Shown here piece after piece: positions 46,241-60,643 of a DNA stretch of 64,000 nucleotides. The translations under genes were made by a program, and so were the position numbers. The first letter of the stretch is position 1. Each line of letters starts with the position of its first letter. Below the pieces are notes generated by a model. It was not told the origin of the DNA. It was given only the letters and a program-made list of their open reading frames with translations, and made no database searches. This DNA comes from Phoronis australis (Eukaryota > Phoronida > Phoronidae). The stretch covers positions 1,067,066 through 1,131,065 of the forward strand of contig NMRA01000004.1 of assembly GCA_002633005.1 (NCBI GenBank), in the 5' to 3' direction.

Positions 46241-49208
46241 CAATGCACAGTTGAACAACTCGGCTTAAGTAAAAGAAAACGTTTGAATCAACGAATACTA
46301 TATATTTGTGAGAGTTAAATCAAGTCCTATTCAGATCATAACTTTGAAGTGGAATAATTGGGTGAGTAAGACAACAAGCCGGTTTTATGCTTAGGCGGAC
46401 GACTATAGGGTTTCGGAGTGTACCCGCTGTCTAAGGCATGGACCATGAGGTATTCCTTGGGGAACTACGGCATCGGATTGGTTAGTGCACGTCACAGCAA
46501 GTCCTTCAAATAATTCATTTCATGGCCAGTATAACACCTATTCTTTTTAAAGCACGTTGCCGTGCCAGTATTAGGTCAGGTTTGGATTACTCCGACCAAT
46601 GCAGTTTTGCCACGCCTATCACAGTTACGCTGAGAAGTCAAACAAGCTAGAGCAAAACGAATATGGTGAAAATCCATAGCAAATGTAGCAATTACAGCAC
46701 CATGCGCAGTACGGTGTATTTGATCATATTTCACCGAAACTGCAGAGCCGCATTTTCAAAAGGGGCCCTGAGAAACTCAAGGACTGTTGCACTCAGTGCA
46801 ATATCCACGTTACGACACCTTTGAGGCCATTTATAACTGAATTACAACCCCTCACGGATATATTCGAGGGTTGTAGAGCATTATTTTGTGTCGAGGAATT
46901 GGATGGGAAAGTCATTTTGAATATCTGTTAATAGGACAAAACCCGATTTGAAGGACATTTTGCTATTTTTAGAAATTTATCATAACGGCGTTCTTCAGTT
47001 CAGTGACTTTACCAGACGCTGTTGTGAGCGTGTGATAACAGTTAGCTCCTATGTTAACTGCCTGCACAGTCTTTTGTCTGTTATGACAACAGGCAGGAAA
47101 ATTATCTACCAGGCTTATTACAGATCACGTGTGAACACAGTCAAACCCAGAGCGAATTGGTACATTCGGAAAGAATAGATTGTCTAGCTTCGGTTGTAGT
47201 TGAGCGATTTTGGCGATTCAAAAACTAAACATGATCAGCATTTGGCGAGGAATTCAGAAATGCTATTGGTTTATGTTCAAATATGTTATAACTTAACTTT
47301 TATTTTTAGCATCACAGCCCAGTCAGGCTATAGATATGATTTTACTAAAGATTAGAGCAATTATCGAACAAAAGAGCGCTGGCCCCTCCAATCATAAATG
47401 CCAGAAGGGAGTTAATCAGTCCTGTAAGATATTGGCTAAAGGCGGTGTTCTTCCCAACATGCTGTTGGGCTATAGAATCGAACAAGTTGGGAGCAACGGG
47501 GAAAACGCCGAAATTTTGACAGCATTCTGTTATAAATCAAAACGCCGTAATACAAGCTTGCCACGCGGAGTGATTGATTTTCAAGTTGCACTTACATCTT
47601 ATGCAAATAAATGCAGAACTGTTGTTATACCCACAATCCCATAAAGTAAGCCTAGTTGTTTTGTCCAATGAAAGGTCGACAAGGCATCACATTGATCTGG
47701 CATTACATCAAAATCAACCGACATGTACGCTGTGTTTGCCCGCAGAATACAAGCAAAAACATGGACATTTCACCTCAGAGTTGTTCGCAGGCTATTTCCT
47801 GACAATTTTTTTTTGCATCAGGGAAGCCTCCTCGGGGTTCTGTGAAGAAATGGGACGAAATCAACAGCTTTCCCCCAAAATACTTATTAGAAGAAATGAA
47901 AGTTAATGATCAGGACACCTGTGGGTAAAAATGGGCCAAACCTTTTGTAAGTTAACTAGGCAGCATGAATGCTAAACCTGGTAAAAATACGTTTTAAACA
48001 GAGTCGTGGCGATGCTACCTCTTGGGGATGCTAACGATAAGAGTTACTCACTTTGAATACTATTACAAGAATTTATAAAAAATTCTCACATTCACTATTA
48101 CTGAAACATGCTAAACTATAGGCAGCTCTAACTTAAAATAGGTCACACTTGAAATGGGTCACAGTTTTTATCATGGGTCACACACGTTATCATTAAAGAT
48201 AACTCAAGATGAGTTCGTATTACTCAGTCATCACCAGTTTGTATCAGTACAGTGGAAATTCTCCAGTTTGGCAGGTCTCTAAATAAGGGACACTGAAATT
48301 CAATCCAAAATTGAACTTTCTAGATCCTGAAGATTGGGGCATGGGTAATTTTGATGTTCATCATGTTTCTCAAATATCCGACACAAATGCTAGTAAACAA
48401 ACTAAAATTCGTCTTTCTCATAACTCAGAGTTTGGGATGGCCAATTTTGCCTATTACAAAAATTTCAGTGGTACAATATTGAACTTTGAGCAAAATAATC
48501 AATTTTCACAGTTGCAAACGGTAAAATATTTACCATACTTGTAACAAATTCAAATGCTCAAATGACAGATAGCAAACCCCCGACATGTGTTTGTAATATA
48601 GTGCTCAGCAACAGCATTATATGGCAGGTATGACCACAACAAAAGCAATTTTTTGAGGATTTATTTTCACATTCACACATACCAGACTGGTATCACAGGT
48701 GAGTTAAATGAGTTGTATGCATGAGAATTCAAACTTGTTTAGCCAACACACCATATTTGTGAAATTGGAAATCAGCCAAGTCTTGTAATAATAATAATAG
48801 TTAAACATTTAGTCACATTTTAGTCAAAACTCATCGGTTCAAAAACAGTTCATAATCTGTCCTAATTTTGTCATACCCATACATATGTAACTGCCTGTAA
48901 CTTATTCAACATTGAAAGACATTCTAGTCACAACTAATTATTTAGTTACAGATTAGTCACATTTTGGTCATGACTAAAGTTGAAGTCATAACTTAGAGAT
49001 AGCATTGTATTGCAGCGTCTACAATTACAAAATTTGGGCCAAGCAAATGTCACATTAATGGACAATAATTTACGAAACTTGTCTAAAAATTATGCAAATT
49101 TTGGACTTAAATCTGCAACTATTTGGACTTGAATTATGGAGAAGCAGACAACAAAAAACAGGATGAGGTCATAAAAATGGTCACTGATGGCCTTAAAGTC
49201 TTCATCAG
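46241..49208. other. Intergenic and 3' flank of MOCOS
   Basis: No gene recognised. Holds the third hairpin-family copy (46999-47510), several GGGTCACA/TAGTCACA motifs (48130-48185, 48810-48965) and AT-rich sequence. TTTATT at 48660-48665 (AATAAA on the minus strand) is one possible MOCOS poly(A) signal. No remaining exons of the dioxygenase paralogue (H-T-D, R-H-R-V) were seen after the gap. Confidence 0.5.
46999..47510 (+). mobile_element. Dispersed hairpin family, copy 3
   Basis: Third member of the family at 14038-14525 and 23065-23588. The left hairpin arm has two changes (CCCAACATGCT) while the right arm AACAAGTTGGG is unchanged. Confidence 0.8.
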
Positions 49209-52200
49209 TCATGATAACGGATCCATATTGATGTCTGTCACTTTATCACCAACTGTTAGTCTGCGACTACTGGCCAACTCCGCTAAGTTAAACAAAGCAC
49301 CAAAGGGAATCTGCAAAGAACAATAGACTTATTAATTAAGCACCAGATGAGTGCTGTTTTGTAATCTGAACCTTACAATGCAATGGTTACTTCAGCTACA
49401 AGACAAATCAAGCTAGGATCATATTACAAAGTGACTTGTCAACGAATCTAGCCAAGCTTTGTCAAATTCAGCTGGGAGTTTTGATAACTGTTTCTTCGCA
49501 AATTCTAGCTCCATCAGCCCTCACAATTAAAAGGTATTTTTGAGAAACAGATTCCTAGAGCAGATGCGATGAAGGTTTTCAGTCATATGTGGGAAATATA
49601 GATTAAATGGACTGAGTTTATAACTTACTAGACCACTGGTAAATAAGTAAACAAAGAAAATATAACTTTTGGCGAAATATGACAAATAGATGTCCACACA
49701 TTACCCTCTTGCCCCTGGTCTGTGATAGGGTTCGTAGAGGTTCACAGGACTTTTCACCAGTGACTGGGTCAATACATATCATTTGACACCTTGAGCAAGC
49801 ACCATGACTCTGGAAAGTACACGCATCAATTTGGACAAAGGTGTAAGAAACAACACATGGAGCAGACCTCTGTCCGCTTCAGCCTTGCAGTTCTCACAGT
49901 ACCACTTGTATATGATGTCTAACCATTAGCTACGATAAAATCTCAACTTCACAACAAATCTACTTTTGTGTTTAAAGTTATGTAGAAAGGACCCAAGAAA
50001 AATGTGTCGTTTTTGAGATTGTATCTTGAAATTTATACCATACAAAATTTGGTCAATAGTGACCTTAATCACATGAGCTTATTAATAGCAGATGGGTATA
50101 AAGTCAACAATCAAATCCTACGGAATTTTTGCTTTCAGAAAACATATACTTTGCAGAGTTAAAATCTATAGTTTTGTAGATATTTGGCTAAGTCCTACTT
50201 TTACCTTCAGCTACTCAGGTGTCAACTGTCAATCATTCAGAGTTGGACTACATCATTATCACATCACCACTGCTTCATCAAAACTTGCTCATTACAACTA
50301 TCGAGTGACTTACAAGTAGAGACGTTCCACCAATATTTACTGATGACCATCCATCCTCTTCGTATGATTCTGTGGTTTCCACAACCAGATTGCTTCGGAA
50401 ACGATCAATCAAATTTTGGATACCTAGAAGAAAATTTAAAGAAAATGGATAACAAGCGCTATGGCAATAATTGATGTCATATTTACAGTTAATATTCATG
50501 CATCAAGACACAAGTGTTCATTTGCAAAATACATAAAATCACAACAGTTGTAATCTTTCCAATTTGAGTTACCAAAATGTATTGTAAATTCAACAGCCAT
50601 GACGACCTGTGTACAACGCTAATAGCAAATTCTCACCAATTTCGGACAAAAATAATTGTCATTTTCCTGAAAATTATCTGAAAGTTGGCAGGAAATGCTT
50701 TTTCCCCTCTGCAGATTATCTGTAGCCAAATTTCACACACCACCTTCAAGAGGTTTGCCAGAGGGAGCGATAGATGCAAAAAACGAACACCAGAAAACTA
50801 AAACTACCACTAAGAGCCATAAACCATCCAAATTCTTCCCAAAATCAGGGAATTGCTTACTAACAACATATCTGCCAAAATCTCACAAGTATCCACAACT
50901 TTAAAGAGATACAGAAGTAGGCACAAAAAATAAACATGCCACTACAAGAACACAAGTAGTCTCAGATGACAGTGGGTCAGTGGTTGAGTTTCACACTCTC
51001 ATCTGAGAGACCCAGGTTTAAATCGTGGCATTACAAGCAGGCACCCGAGCAGTGCATGGATGTGTCTCTTACTGCTCTGAGTTCTGTCTTTTACAAATGA
51101 ATGAAAGGGGGTGAACGTGAACCTCGATGTAAGGTTTGAGAGTAGACCAATCTGCTGTAAAATTGACAGTGTTCTTACTGTCCTTGACTGAAAGATATTA
51201 AACAACATGAAGATTGTTGTTTGTAGATAGAACGGCAATAGTCACTTACAGTTGTAATCTTTCCAATTTGAGTTACCAAAATGTATTGTAAATACAACAG
51301 CCATGACGACCTGTGTACAACGCTAATAGCAAATTCTCACCAATTTCGGACAAATTGTCATTTTCCTGAAAATTATCTGAAAGTTGGCAGGAAATGCTTT
51401 TTCCCCTCTGCAGATTATCTGTAGCCAAATTTCACACACCACCTTCAAGAGGTTTGCCAGAGGGAGCGATAGATGCAAAAAACGAACACCAGAAAACTAA
51501 AACTACCACTAAGAGCCATAAACCATCCAAATTCTTCCCAAAATCAGGGAATTGCTTGCTAACAACATATCTGCCTAAATCTCACAAGTATCCACAACTT
51601 TAAAGAGATACAGAAGTAGGCACAAAAAATAAACATGCCACTACAAGAACACAAGTAGTCTCAGATGACAGTGGGTCAGTGGTTGAGTTTCACACTCTCA
51701 TCTGAGAGACCCAGGTTTAAATCGTGGCATTACAAGCAGGCACCCGAGCAGTGCAAGGATGTGTCTCTTACTGCTCTGAGTTCTGTCTTTTACAGATGAA
51801 TGAAAGGGGGTGAACGTGAACCTCGATGTAAGGTTTGAGAGTAGACCAATCTGCTGTAAAATTGACAGTGTTCTTGACTGAAAGATATTAAACAACATGA
51901 AGATTGTTGTTTGTAGATAGAACAGCAATAGTCACTTACAGGGGTTTCAGACTTTGAGAACCAGTTTGATGCCAGTTATTCAGCGCAGTAAAAACTGGTT
52001 CTCAAAATGCGGAGCTCCTGTAAGTGACTACTAAGGATAGAAAACAACAGGTGGGACAGATACACAGAAATGACAGCAATATGCACCAATTCAAGTAAAT
52101 GTGGATACATAATATAAACAAAGTCACCTTCAAGGTGATAACTGTTCCCTAAGCTTATTTAATAAATAATTTTTAACAATTTGGGAAGCTACTGGGAAAG

Positions 52201-55200
52201 ATTTTACAGTTCAATCTTATGTGAAAAAGTTTGTAAAGGTTGCCTCAAAACATCAGTGTAGCGAAACACTCTGAGAATGCACTTTCAGAGGAGCAACAGC
52301 CTAATTGTATAACAATTCACTCACCGATTGCCGAACCATGCCTGTTCTTTATTTGTTGATCCAACAGCTGTACACTGGCCGTGCAGATGAGCAGGAACTG
52401 ACCTTGATTGGCAAGAGATAACTTGGAACTGCCATCTGTAGTGACAAGAGGGAAATAATGAGCAAGGAAAGATTTGAATTTAGCACTGGTCTCCATTCTC
52501 ACAATTTGTACAGCTCCCAAATTATACTTGTGGACAGTACATACACGGTGTCCCAAAAATGTATTCACACACAAAATATCTGAGTCATATATTGACAAGA
52601 TTGCTAGTTTAAATTCATAAGGAGTCGATTTGAAACAGCACTAAATCTGACTACTTAACATTTCTTTGGCATAGGCAATGAAAATTTACCTCGTGAACGT
52701 TTTTGGTATTAAGTCTTTAAACCATAATAAATGCATTTTTTAATAACTTGCGGGAATTAACAGGAAAGTTAGTGAGGCAGCTACGCTACTGACCAATAAA
52801 ATTCTCCTCAAAAATAAAGGCTAAGAAAATTTTATTCTGCTTCTAACATAGTTTGTTCCATGTAGATGTCATAATACAAACTTTTGATCAATTTCCGCTA
52901 TTTTGCAGTAAAGTAACAAGCCTTTGAAAAGTGGAAAACTGACAATTTCGGCAATTATTTTTGTGGCAGAATTACCTTACCAATATTTTTGTTTTTAACA
53001 GAATTAGTTGTCATGACTGGAAATGGTACTTTGTTTGATTCCATTTATCTTGTACAGTTAGCAGTGACAAGATATTACCATTTTCACTTAATAAGCCTCA
53101 CGCACACCGCATGTTTGGCAGTTGCTTCATGCATAAGAAAATTGCGGCAACACCATTTTTCAACAAAGCACGCCATTGAGTCTTTTTAATTGTCAGCAAC
53201 TAGCAACTATTTTGTCTAATAAACATCAACAAAGACAGTGGTTTTGACTAGCCTGCTCCAATGGGGAAGTATGATTCGTCTGCATCAACGGGGAACTACT
53301 CACTCAGTTTAGAAGACTGTCTATCGGAATGTTGTCGTATAAGTTTACACCCAACATATCCTAGTACTGCATCTAGCCACTGTGAGGCGCCAGCACCACA
53401 ATCTGTACATTGAACCCTGTGAGGGCAAAGTTTGGTTATGAGGAATCCAACAACATCACACCTGAGCCCAACTTTCTTCTGATATGTCCTCAAACTAAAA
53501 CTCCGTTCTATGCCCAATGGCAACTGTGCAGCCACATTAAGAGTGGGAAGATGAGAGTTTTTCTGTTGCTAAAGTTTTTGTTGTGGAACACGGCTATACA
53601 TGGGAGCACTAATCTGCGACAGTCAAAACCACTATAACCGTGTTTTGGTGTTAAAAACTTCAACTGTCTTCACCAGCTATTTGAGCATACAACGCAACGT
53701 CATCAAAATTGCCTCAACATCCACAATGCCTTTAGCGACTGACTGAAACTAACCTGTAAAGCATTTCAACAAGTCTGGTTGGAAGCAGCAATTACTAATT
53801 CTTCTCAATCCTAGTTTCAATTCTAATCTGAGTAAGCAACAAGATGACTGATTTCATGGGGCACAGAAGGTGCAGGTTTATTGGCCTTTCAATCATTAGT
53901 TGTAGTAGAAATCATGCAAAATAAAATTTGAGTTGCCATTTTGTGTTTTCGCTAATTCATGCGATAATTACAAGCAGCCCAACTTTTCAGATACCTCTTT
54001 CCACAGACTTTAGTTTGGCACGTGTGTAAATCCAACTCGTCCTGACTTTCGTTTATGTCAACTTCTAAAGGAGTAGAACCTGAAAATGAACAACAGAGGG
54101 TGTTTTATTTGTAAGTCTGGTTGCTGCTAAGACGTTCACAACTTCAATTTTTAATTGCACAGTTCATTCACATGGTTCTTGAGGGTAGTCATTACATCCG
54201 AATATTACAAAAAATTATCAACTTTACTTCAGTCAAACGTTTTCTATCTTTTAAAAAGACAGTGTCTCATTTGCAATGACCTGTCTATGACAGTCACATT
54301 GGGGGCTAGACTTGAGAAGACATTTGATAAAATGAGCTTCTGACACATTTGGGACATTTCCTTCCCAATCACAACTTCAACTTAAAAACAATGAAATAGT
54401 TTGAATAACAAACTGGTCTCAAAAATGTTCTTGTCATGACAGCAAGGGGTCTATACCATCAAAGGGGAGAGGTCTCCTATGAAAGGAGGAAGCCCAGTTT
54501 TGGGGGGGTTGGGGAACCTTGTCAAAACTGATGGCTTTTAGATATTGGTGTTTCTTAGCCAATGCACTGAATGATCTGTTTAGGGACAGAAATCAGTATC
54601 CACCAGGGGGTGCATGCAAAGTCATTTGCATTCATTGCTTAATTATATAGTAATTCTCCACTTACGTTATTGCCAAAACCTTTATTATTACATTTCTCAA
54701 TGGCTTGTCACCAAATTGACAAATACGGTCAACTTCTGAATCAATAAATATTGCTTTATGACAACTACACATTGCAAACCATTTAACAATTAATGAAAAT
54801 GGAATTTCATTTGTTGACCCTATTGTGTGCTAGATATGTGAAGAACTACCATGCTAGTTTACATGTAATAAAACAGAACATCTCACCATGGTCATCAAAG
54901 GGATGGAGACACTGCACAAAATCGAGTTCAAAATTAAAAATAAATACTTCTTCTGACTGGCAGAGTTCAGTTGATGTGGTAGTTGCACTGAGGTGGAACC
55001 CATATTGCGACAAAATGACGTTTTATTTTTAAGTATAAAGAAACAGACGATGCAAGATATACCTTCATAACTGAGCACCAAAACATTCCTCACAATATCT
55101 ACAACTGGCTTGATGAGCCCCAATTTAGGCTCTCTTTTCTGCGAGAGCGTGACACCATTCTGGTCGATGATTGCCCACTCTCTGTCGTAGTGGAAACCTT

Positions 55201-58200
55201 TCTCACCAACCTCCCAGCTGGTTACCTAAACAGATAGGAGAATTGGAGCAAACATAAATATAATTAACGGCAGTTAAAGGTACAAAATACCAGCGCTCTG
55301 TGATTTATGAAGTATATGAAAAAGATTTCTTAATCCTATAGCTAGTCAGATGACTCGTACTCGATCAAAGTTAGAAGCAATTTCTTGTCTCAAAGGCACC
55401 CTGTCCCTTATTTTCATCAGTCAAAAACACGAAAATTAGGAACACTAAAATAGGAACATGTTGTAAACAACAGTTCTGCATATATTAGCATATTTATTGT
55501 CGTGTGGAAGCACGTTTAAACCAGACTGGTTTGAAATCAAAATCCTTTTACCATCATGTTTGAACTGAACAGAAGCGAAAAGAGAATCCTTGAGATATGA
55601 CAAAATGCTACTCCTTCTGCAAAGATTATCTTATATTTATGCACAAGCACTAATGGTAGGATTTATGCTGATTCTGTGACTGGAAATTACACGAAAAGCT
55701 TAGGTTTGTTTGTACCATTAGCCATATTGCTTTTGGATATAAAATTGCATGCCTGTCAAACCCAACTTATTGAGCCCAGCCTCAAGTATAAACAAACTGT
55801 CACACTAAGCTCACATATTGATCATAGCCAAAAAGGAGAATAAGTCAAGATGACTTTCATAACTGTAAAACAATCAACTAAAATTTCACCTATTTTGGAC
55901 AAAAACAATAAATGCCTTTTTTGATTATCATTACATTGTCGTGAGCTCTATAATTTTTCAAAACTCTGTCTGATAGACTAATAGTATCTATGGTGCAAAT
56001 CTTGAATATGAAAATGCATTTAATATGGTGTGGCATATGTTATATGAAAAAAATGACAAAATAAAATTTCACTTGTAGGTAATGTTATGTATTACATTGA
56101 AGAAATTTTAATAGCAATCAAGCTGTATTCAAAAGAAGGCAAATGCATATAATTATCAACTTTAAGAGAAATATGCTTTTCCATACTGAAAACATTTTCA
56201 TCAATTTAATGACCATTAGTTGCACTTCTTAATGACCATTAGTTGCACTTCTTAATGACCATTAGTTGCACTTCTTTATGACCAAACATCCTCAAGTGTG
56301 GCAAAACATCCATCACATTAACAGAACAGTGTGTGAATTTTGAAAGTCAAAATTTCTGGCTATTTCAAATTATCATTTATTGTTAATTCTGTTATTCCAG
56401 ATCAGATTTACTGAGATACAGACAGCTATGACAAAATTGAAAATTAAAGAGTTTCACCTCAAACGCTGCACAGGACTTGACAGGATAGAGGTAGACATTT
56501 CTTAAAGTGTACAGCTCCATGTCCACCAGTGTTCCATTCTCTGTAGCAGTTTCAGTCAGCTTCGAATCATGACACTCGACAAAACAGTCCGCTACAAACT
56601 TGACAAACGCCTCAACATCTTGCCTTGTGTTCATATAACCCAAGGACACTCGCACGCTACCTGTGGGCAGATTGTTGACCAAGTCCATATTGTCACCGCA
56701 AGAATGTCCAGCCTATCAAGTAGAACACTACTGATAACAACACACATTATGGTGTATCCTTGGATCCCATAACTTCCTTGACCATTTAAAGAGGGGCCAT
56801 ATATCCAAATGTGTGTAGGCAGTTTTTTCATATGAAGTGCCAAATCTTCATAATCGTAGGGTCATTACAAAATTGACTGTTCAGTACACACAGTGAAGTT
56901 CTAGAGGGAAAAACGAGATAGGGCACCAAGTCCTAACAGTGTCACTGTGGTGCTGTCATATCAGTACGGACAGATAGAAACATTAAATACTCGTCACATC
57001 ACAATTTTAATTAACGCGATAGACCTGACCTTGACTAGCCAGCACACCCACTCAAGACAGTACAAAATCATCAACTAAGTGTGTTTGGAGGATGCCATGT
57101 AATTCCACGCCCGTACACAAACACAGGCTATTTTGGTTGATCATAATTTATGATAAAAGACTTATTATACAACCATTTCTACAAATTTATGTGAATGGTA
57201 CCATCATTCATGATATAAATGGTTGATAAGAATTCACATTAACGACTCATGTAATTTTTCATGTAAGGATGACAATTAATGACTTCTTACTACTGAGCAA
57301 TGATAAATGAACAAAATTAGTTATTCAGCAATGATGCTGTGACTGACAATGTCTCATGAATTCCTATCGACCAAAATGGGATTGTAATTGCTGAAGGCAT
57401 TAAGATAAAGAAATTTTGATAGATTAACCTGTGTTCAAATTTTTGATTCCTGAAGATCCTGACACTCTAACACAGTCATTGTGAAACAATGGTTGCACTT
57501 GATTCACTTCGACAGTTCTGCCCGGTCAACCGGATAATACATTCTCTGATTGGTTCTCAATGATGCCTTCCGACTTACAGACCAATCAGATGTCCTAGCA
57601 AGTTGAACTTGTGGAAACAGCTAAGTGAACCGAGTTCAGACATTCTTTCAGATATATCATGCCTCTTGAATAGAAAATACAGTGGCCATATTATATTTAA
57701 CTAAGTGGCAAATATCTCAAATTACAGTACAAGCCAAAAGCTTTCAGACAAAATGACACAGAATTCGCCATTACGACGGCTGGGCATACCGTAAGCTGAA
57801 TTCAACGCTAGGGTAGTTTTCTTCCATGACTGAGAATGAAGATGGAGATTTAACAGGAAAGTTAGTAAGGTGGCTATTCCATTCTAAAATGAAAATGTTG
57901 CCATTCTGATAGTTTTTACCAGTTAGTTTTATTGTTAAAAGGAATTTGTGACTGAGAGAGTACAAATTTCTTCTTGAATCCTGTTTTTATCTCTCAGTTG
58001 AGACACGACTGATCCATTAGCAGGTGACAGAACGAGTATTGATTGAAATCACCAACAGGGTTTAGTGTACTTTTAACAGAATTAGCCATCATGACGACGA
58101 AACGGGAGTTTGCCTTGTTGAGTACTTTTGTCTTGTACTGTACTTTGCCTTGTTGACTATTTTTGTCTTGTACAGTACTTCATTTTTCTATCTCTAATGT

Positions 58201-60643
58201 CATATATACTTGGCTACAGTCTGCCACATAAACAATCAAATTTAACAACAGTGAAAGTGAAACAAACTTCATGCGCCAATGCCTTATTGCAAACTGATGT
58301 CATTCTGACGAGTTTCATGAGTCGTGTGAAATAATCACATCAATTATGTTTTTTGTTCATACCTTGAAATTGTCTTTAATTTGTTGAGGTGATATATTCA
58401 GAAACTTCTGACATGCCCCCATATTACAGAAACACCCAGTCCTCACGTGAATGTTATGCAACTGGGCCAGCTGGTCAAACTGTGAACAGAAGATGAACAA
58501 CCACAATATCATGTACCTTCTCCACCCTTGACTACAATCGCAGAGTGAGGCATAGTCAGGTTTTTACACTTGAATATGGCATACAAGAAAAACTTGTACA
58601 CACATTATCGAGCAATGTCACAATCTTATTACTAGGAATCTACAAGTTGCTGACTGTACTTTATGGCAAAATCTCACCAATTTCGTACAAGAATAATTAC
58701 CAAAATTTTCTCCTTCTTCATTGTTACAAATGTCCATCTGGTCGCAGCTATGGTCTAGAACTTCAAAATGAAAAAATGTTTTTTTGAGCTACATATCTTT
58801 TGCCAAAAGCAAGACAAAACAAAATTTCATTTGTCCCCCACATCATGTCCTAAATTGATGAGATTTTTTAGTAGCTGAAATTTACTTGGACTGTCCGTAA
58901 GCAAAACCCACCCCTAAAAAACAGGCCTGTGGGTCACCATTCAGAAAAAAAAAAACAAATATATAGCATGCGCAGACAACTAAAACTTTCTTTGGTTTGC
59001 GTGTTCCCCGAAATGAACACTGTCTGGAAGTGTCTAACAAAAACAAGTCAGATTTATGAGAAACAGGACACAGTAGATTTCAGCATGTTTTGGCTCATCT
59101 ACAAACTAATTAAACTTAACTATGACGCAAACATTGGCCCTCATTCCATGCCACTGTTGCAAGCACATTTCTGTTTATTTCCAAAACTACATCCAGGTAT
59201 ACATTTAGGGTACTGTGCATGAAACAGTCCCAAAAAGGGACTTCACTAAGTTCCCTGAGGCTCCTGAGTATTTGCGAACTTGTGAAAACACCAATTGTCC
59301 CTTATTAAACTCTTTTAGTTTCATCTGATCACTAAGTCAACTTTTGGCTTTGATACAAATCGCGAGTGAACTCTACTTTGAATTCTCAATATTAACGAAA
59401 ATATGCAACACCCCTAATTTCAGGACGAAGCCCCTATTCATTTTCAATGAACTCAGGGCTCAGTTATTAGTTATATTATAAGAGAATGACTTTAGTCAAA
59501 GAGAACCTCAAAAATGAAATGATAAAATATTACATCTGTAAGTAAAGAAAGACACAAATAAGCAAAAAAATTATAGAACTTAGTTGAGTCCTTCTTTGGG
59601 ACTGTTTCGTGCAAAAGGACTCTGAAAAGTAAGAAATATAAACCCAGGGGCTTAACCCCAGGACACTTCAAACACCGTTATTGAACAAATTTTCCCTGGC
59701 AATGTTAACATAATTGTCAAACTTAGTGAAGTCCTGAATAGTTGATGTTATGATAACCAAAAAATCTTAATTCCTGCCTAAAACTTCGCACCATCATTTT
59801 TAATAACATGACCACTGTTTTTGGGAATATTGTCATTTTCCTTTGAACGTGGCAATTTTAAAAGACCTAAATTGTGGCCGACTTCTTGTTTGAACTGTAT
59901 AGTCAAAATGCAGGAAACAATGTCTCGCATTTTTAATTTTCAAGCAAAACAACAGATTTATCGGTGATCAAATTGGCTTTTTAAAACATTTTTAATGTTT
60001 CTACTGTCTGAAAGAAAACTTAAAATTTGAGACTTGGTTCCCATGGCCATAGATCATGTAATAAGTGTGTAAAATTTCATGCAAAAAGGCAAATCGACCC
60101 AATGCACTTCAGAGAAATTAATGTTCAAAAGCGTTGAAAATCAAAATACATGCAAATGGTTGACAAAGACTTCACATGCACTTGAAATCATTAGGCATTG
60201 TACCACAAAAACTTGTATACACGGCGCTTAATCAATAAATTTTAAGAAATTTATCAGTAGCAATGAAAAATATAATTTTACAAAATATCTGAATATTTTT
60301 TCAAATGTCCACAAAGGCTGACAGTTACCTTTAAAAGTGTAAACGTAAAAATATTTGTAAACTAACCGATGCAAATCCCACATAGCTTCCATCAGCCCGC
60401 TTGATGTTGAAGCTTATTATCGGTCCCTGCGTCGTTGAATCTTCAAACGCAGTACTAGCGTACAGCTCCACCACTCTCATGTCGTTGTAATGTCTCAAAC
60501 CATCAAGACTATGGAAGACATATCGCGCCAATGTGAAAGTGTGTTGTGAGATATTCTCTATCCCCCCTGTCAAAACCTGTAGTACATCAAAGCCGTGCTT
60601 AACAGCTAAGATGTCGAGATAGGACACAGTGCCATCTTCAAAT
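49209..60643 (-). CDS. MOCOS: Molybdenum cofactor sulfurase, C-terminal half (10 exons)
   Basis: Exons: 60367-60643, 58363-58479, 56458-56712, 55063-55225, 53995-54079, 53304-53416, 52325-52435, 50314-50423, 49705-49809, 49209-49310 (stop TGA); 478 aa, phases all agree. MOCOS moves sulfur from cysteine onto the molybdenum cofactor, activating xanthine dehydrogenase and aldehyde oxidase. Seen: the end of the PLP-dependent NifS-like domain with FEDGTVSYLDILAVKHGFD, GGIENISQHTFTLARY and RTGCFCNMGACQ, which holds the persulfide-bearing Cys; then AGHSCGDNMDLVNN and PTGSVRVSLGYMN; then the MOSC N-terminal barrel (VYLYPVKSCAAFEV, YDREWAIIDQNG, LSQKREPKLGLIKP) and the MOSC domain with CSRCQMICIDPVTGE and VGDKV. 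The acceptor at 53417-53418 rather than 53403-53404 keeps the phase and gives KRVQCTDCGAG. The first exon here starts in phase 2; upstream exons are outside the window. Confidence 0.96.
50972..51040 (+). mobile_element. tRNA-derived SINE-like head, copy 1
   Basis: GTGGGTCAGTGGTTGAG resembles box A and CCAGGTTTAAATCGTGGC box B, about 30 bases apart, as in tRNA-derived Pol III promoters. The duplicate copy is at about 51671-51739. A full cloverleaf with acceptor stem is not evident, so a tRNA gene is unlikely. Confidence 0.55.
51671..51739 (+). mobile_element. tRNA-derived SINE-like head, copy 2
   Basis: The same box A/box B-like sequence, carried along in the second 700-bp duplicate. Confidence 0.5.
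51931..52028. mobile_element. 98-bp foldback element with TA target site
   Basis: Outer inverted repeats GTCACTTACAGG and CCTGTAAGTGAC are perfect and are flanked by TA on both sides. Inner arms TTGAGAACCAGTTT and AAAACTGGTTCTCAA pair as well, so almost the whole element folds back. Its left end begins where the second tandem-duplicate copy stops; the first eleven bases also survive at the end of copy 1. Confidence 0.85.
56208..56276. repeat. 23-bp tandem repeat, three units
   Basis: Unit AATGACCATTAGTTGCACTTCTT, three identical copies and a partial fourth, in the MOCOS intron between exons 55063-55225 and 56458-56712. Confidence 0.93.

Larger units (their letters stand above)
50544..51938. 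repeat. Tandem duplication of about 700 bp inside a MOCOS intron
   Basis: 50544-51247 and 51248-51938 are nearly identical (offset 704, falling to 699 after a 5-bp deletion). Copy 2 also lacks a short TTACTGTCC-like segment near its end. The unit starts ACAGTTGTAATC and the first copy ends CACTTACA, so ACA is shared at the joint. Each copy carries a tRNA-like stretch. No coding exon is affected (exons 52325-52435 and 50314-50423 flank it). Confidence 0.92.

Noticed and set aside
45543-46268. Long open frames on both strands across the gap
   Set aside because: They consist almost wholly of N, so they carry no information.
50972-51040. tRNA gene
   Set aside because: Box A and box B-like motifs are present, but no complete cloverleaf or acceptor stem is visible and the stretch is repeated inside a larger duplication; a SINE head is more likely.
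53304-53403. MOCOS exon starting at 53402
   Set aside because: The AG at 53403-53404 breaks the phase with the preceding exon, whereas the AG at 53417-53418 preserves it and restores family residues.
57546-57594. TCTGATTGGT/ACCAATCAGA inverted repeat as a mobile element
   Set aside because: The arms are 10 bp and far apart, with no target duplication and no second copy; chance or paired CCAAT-like boxes are as likely.
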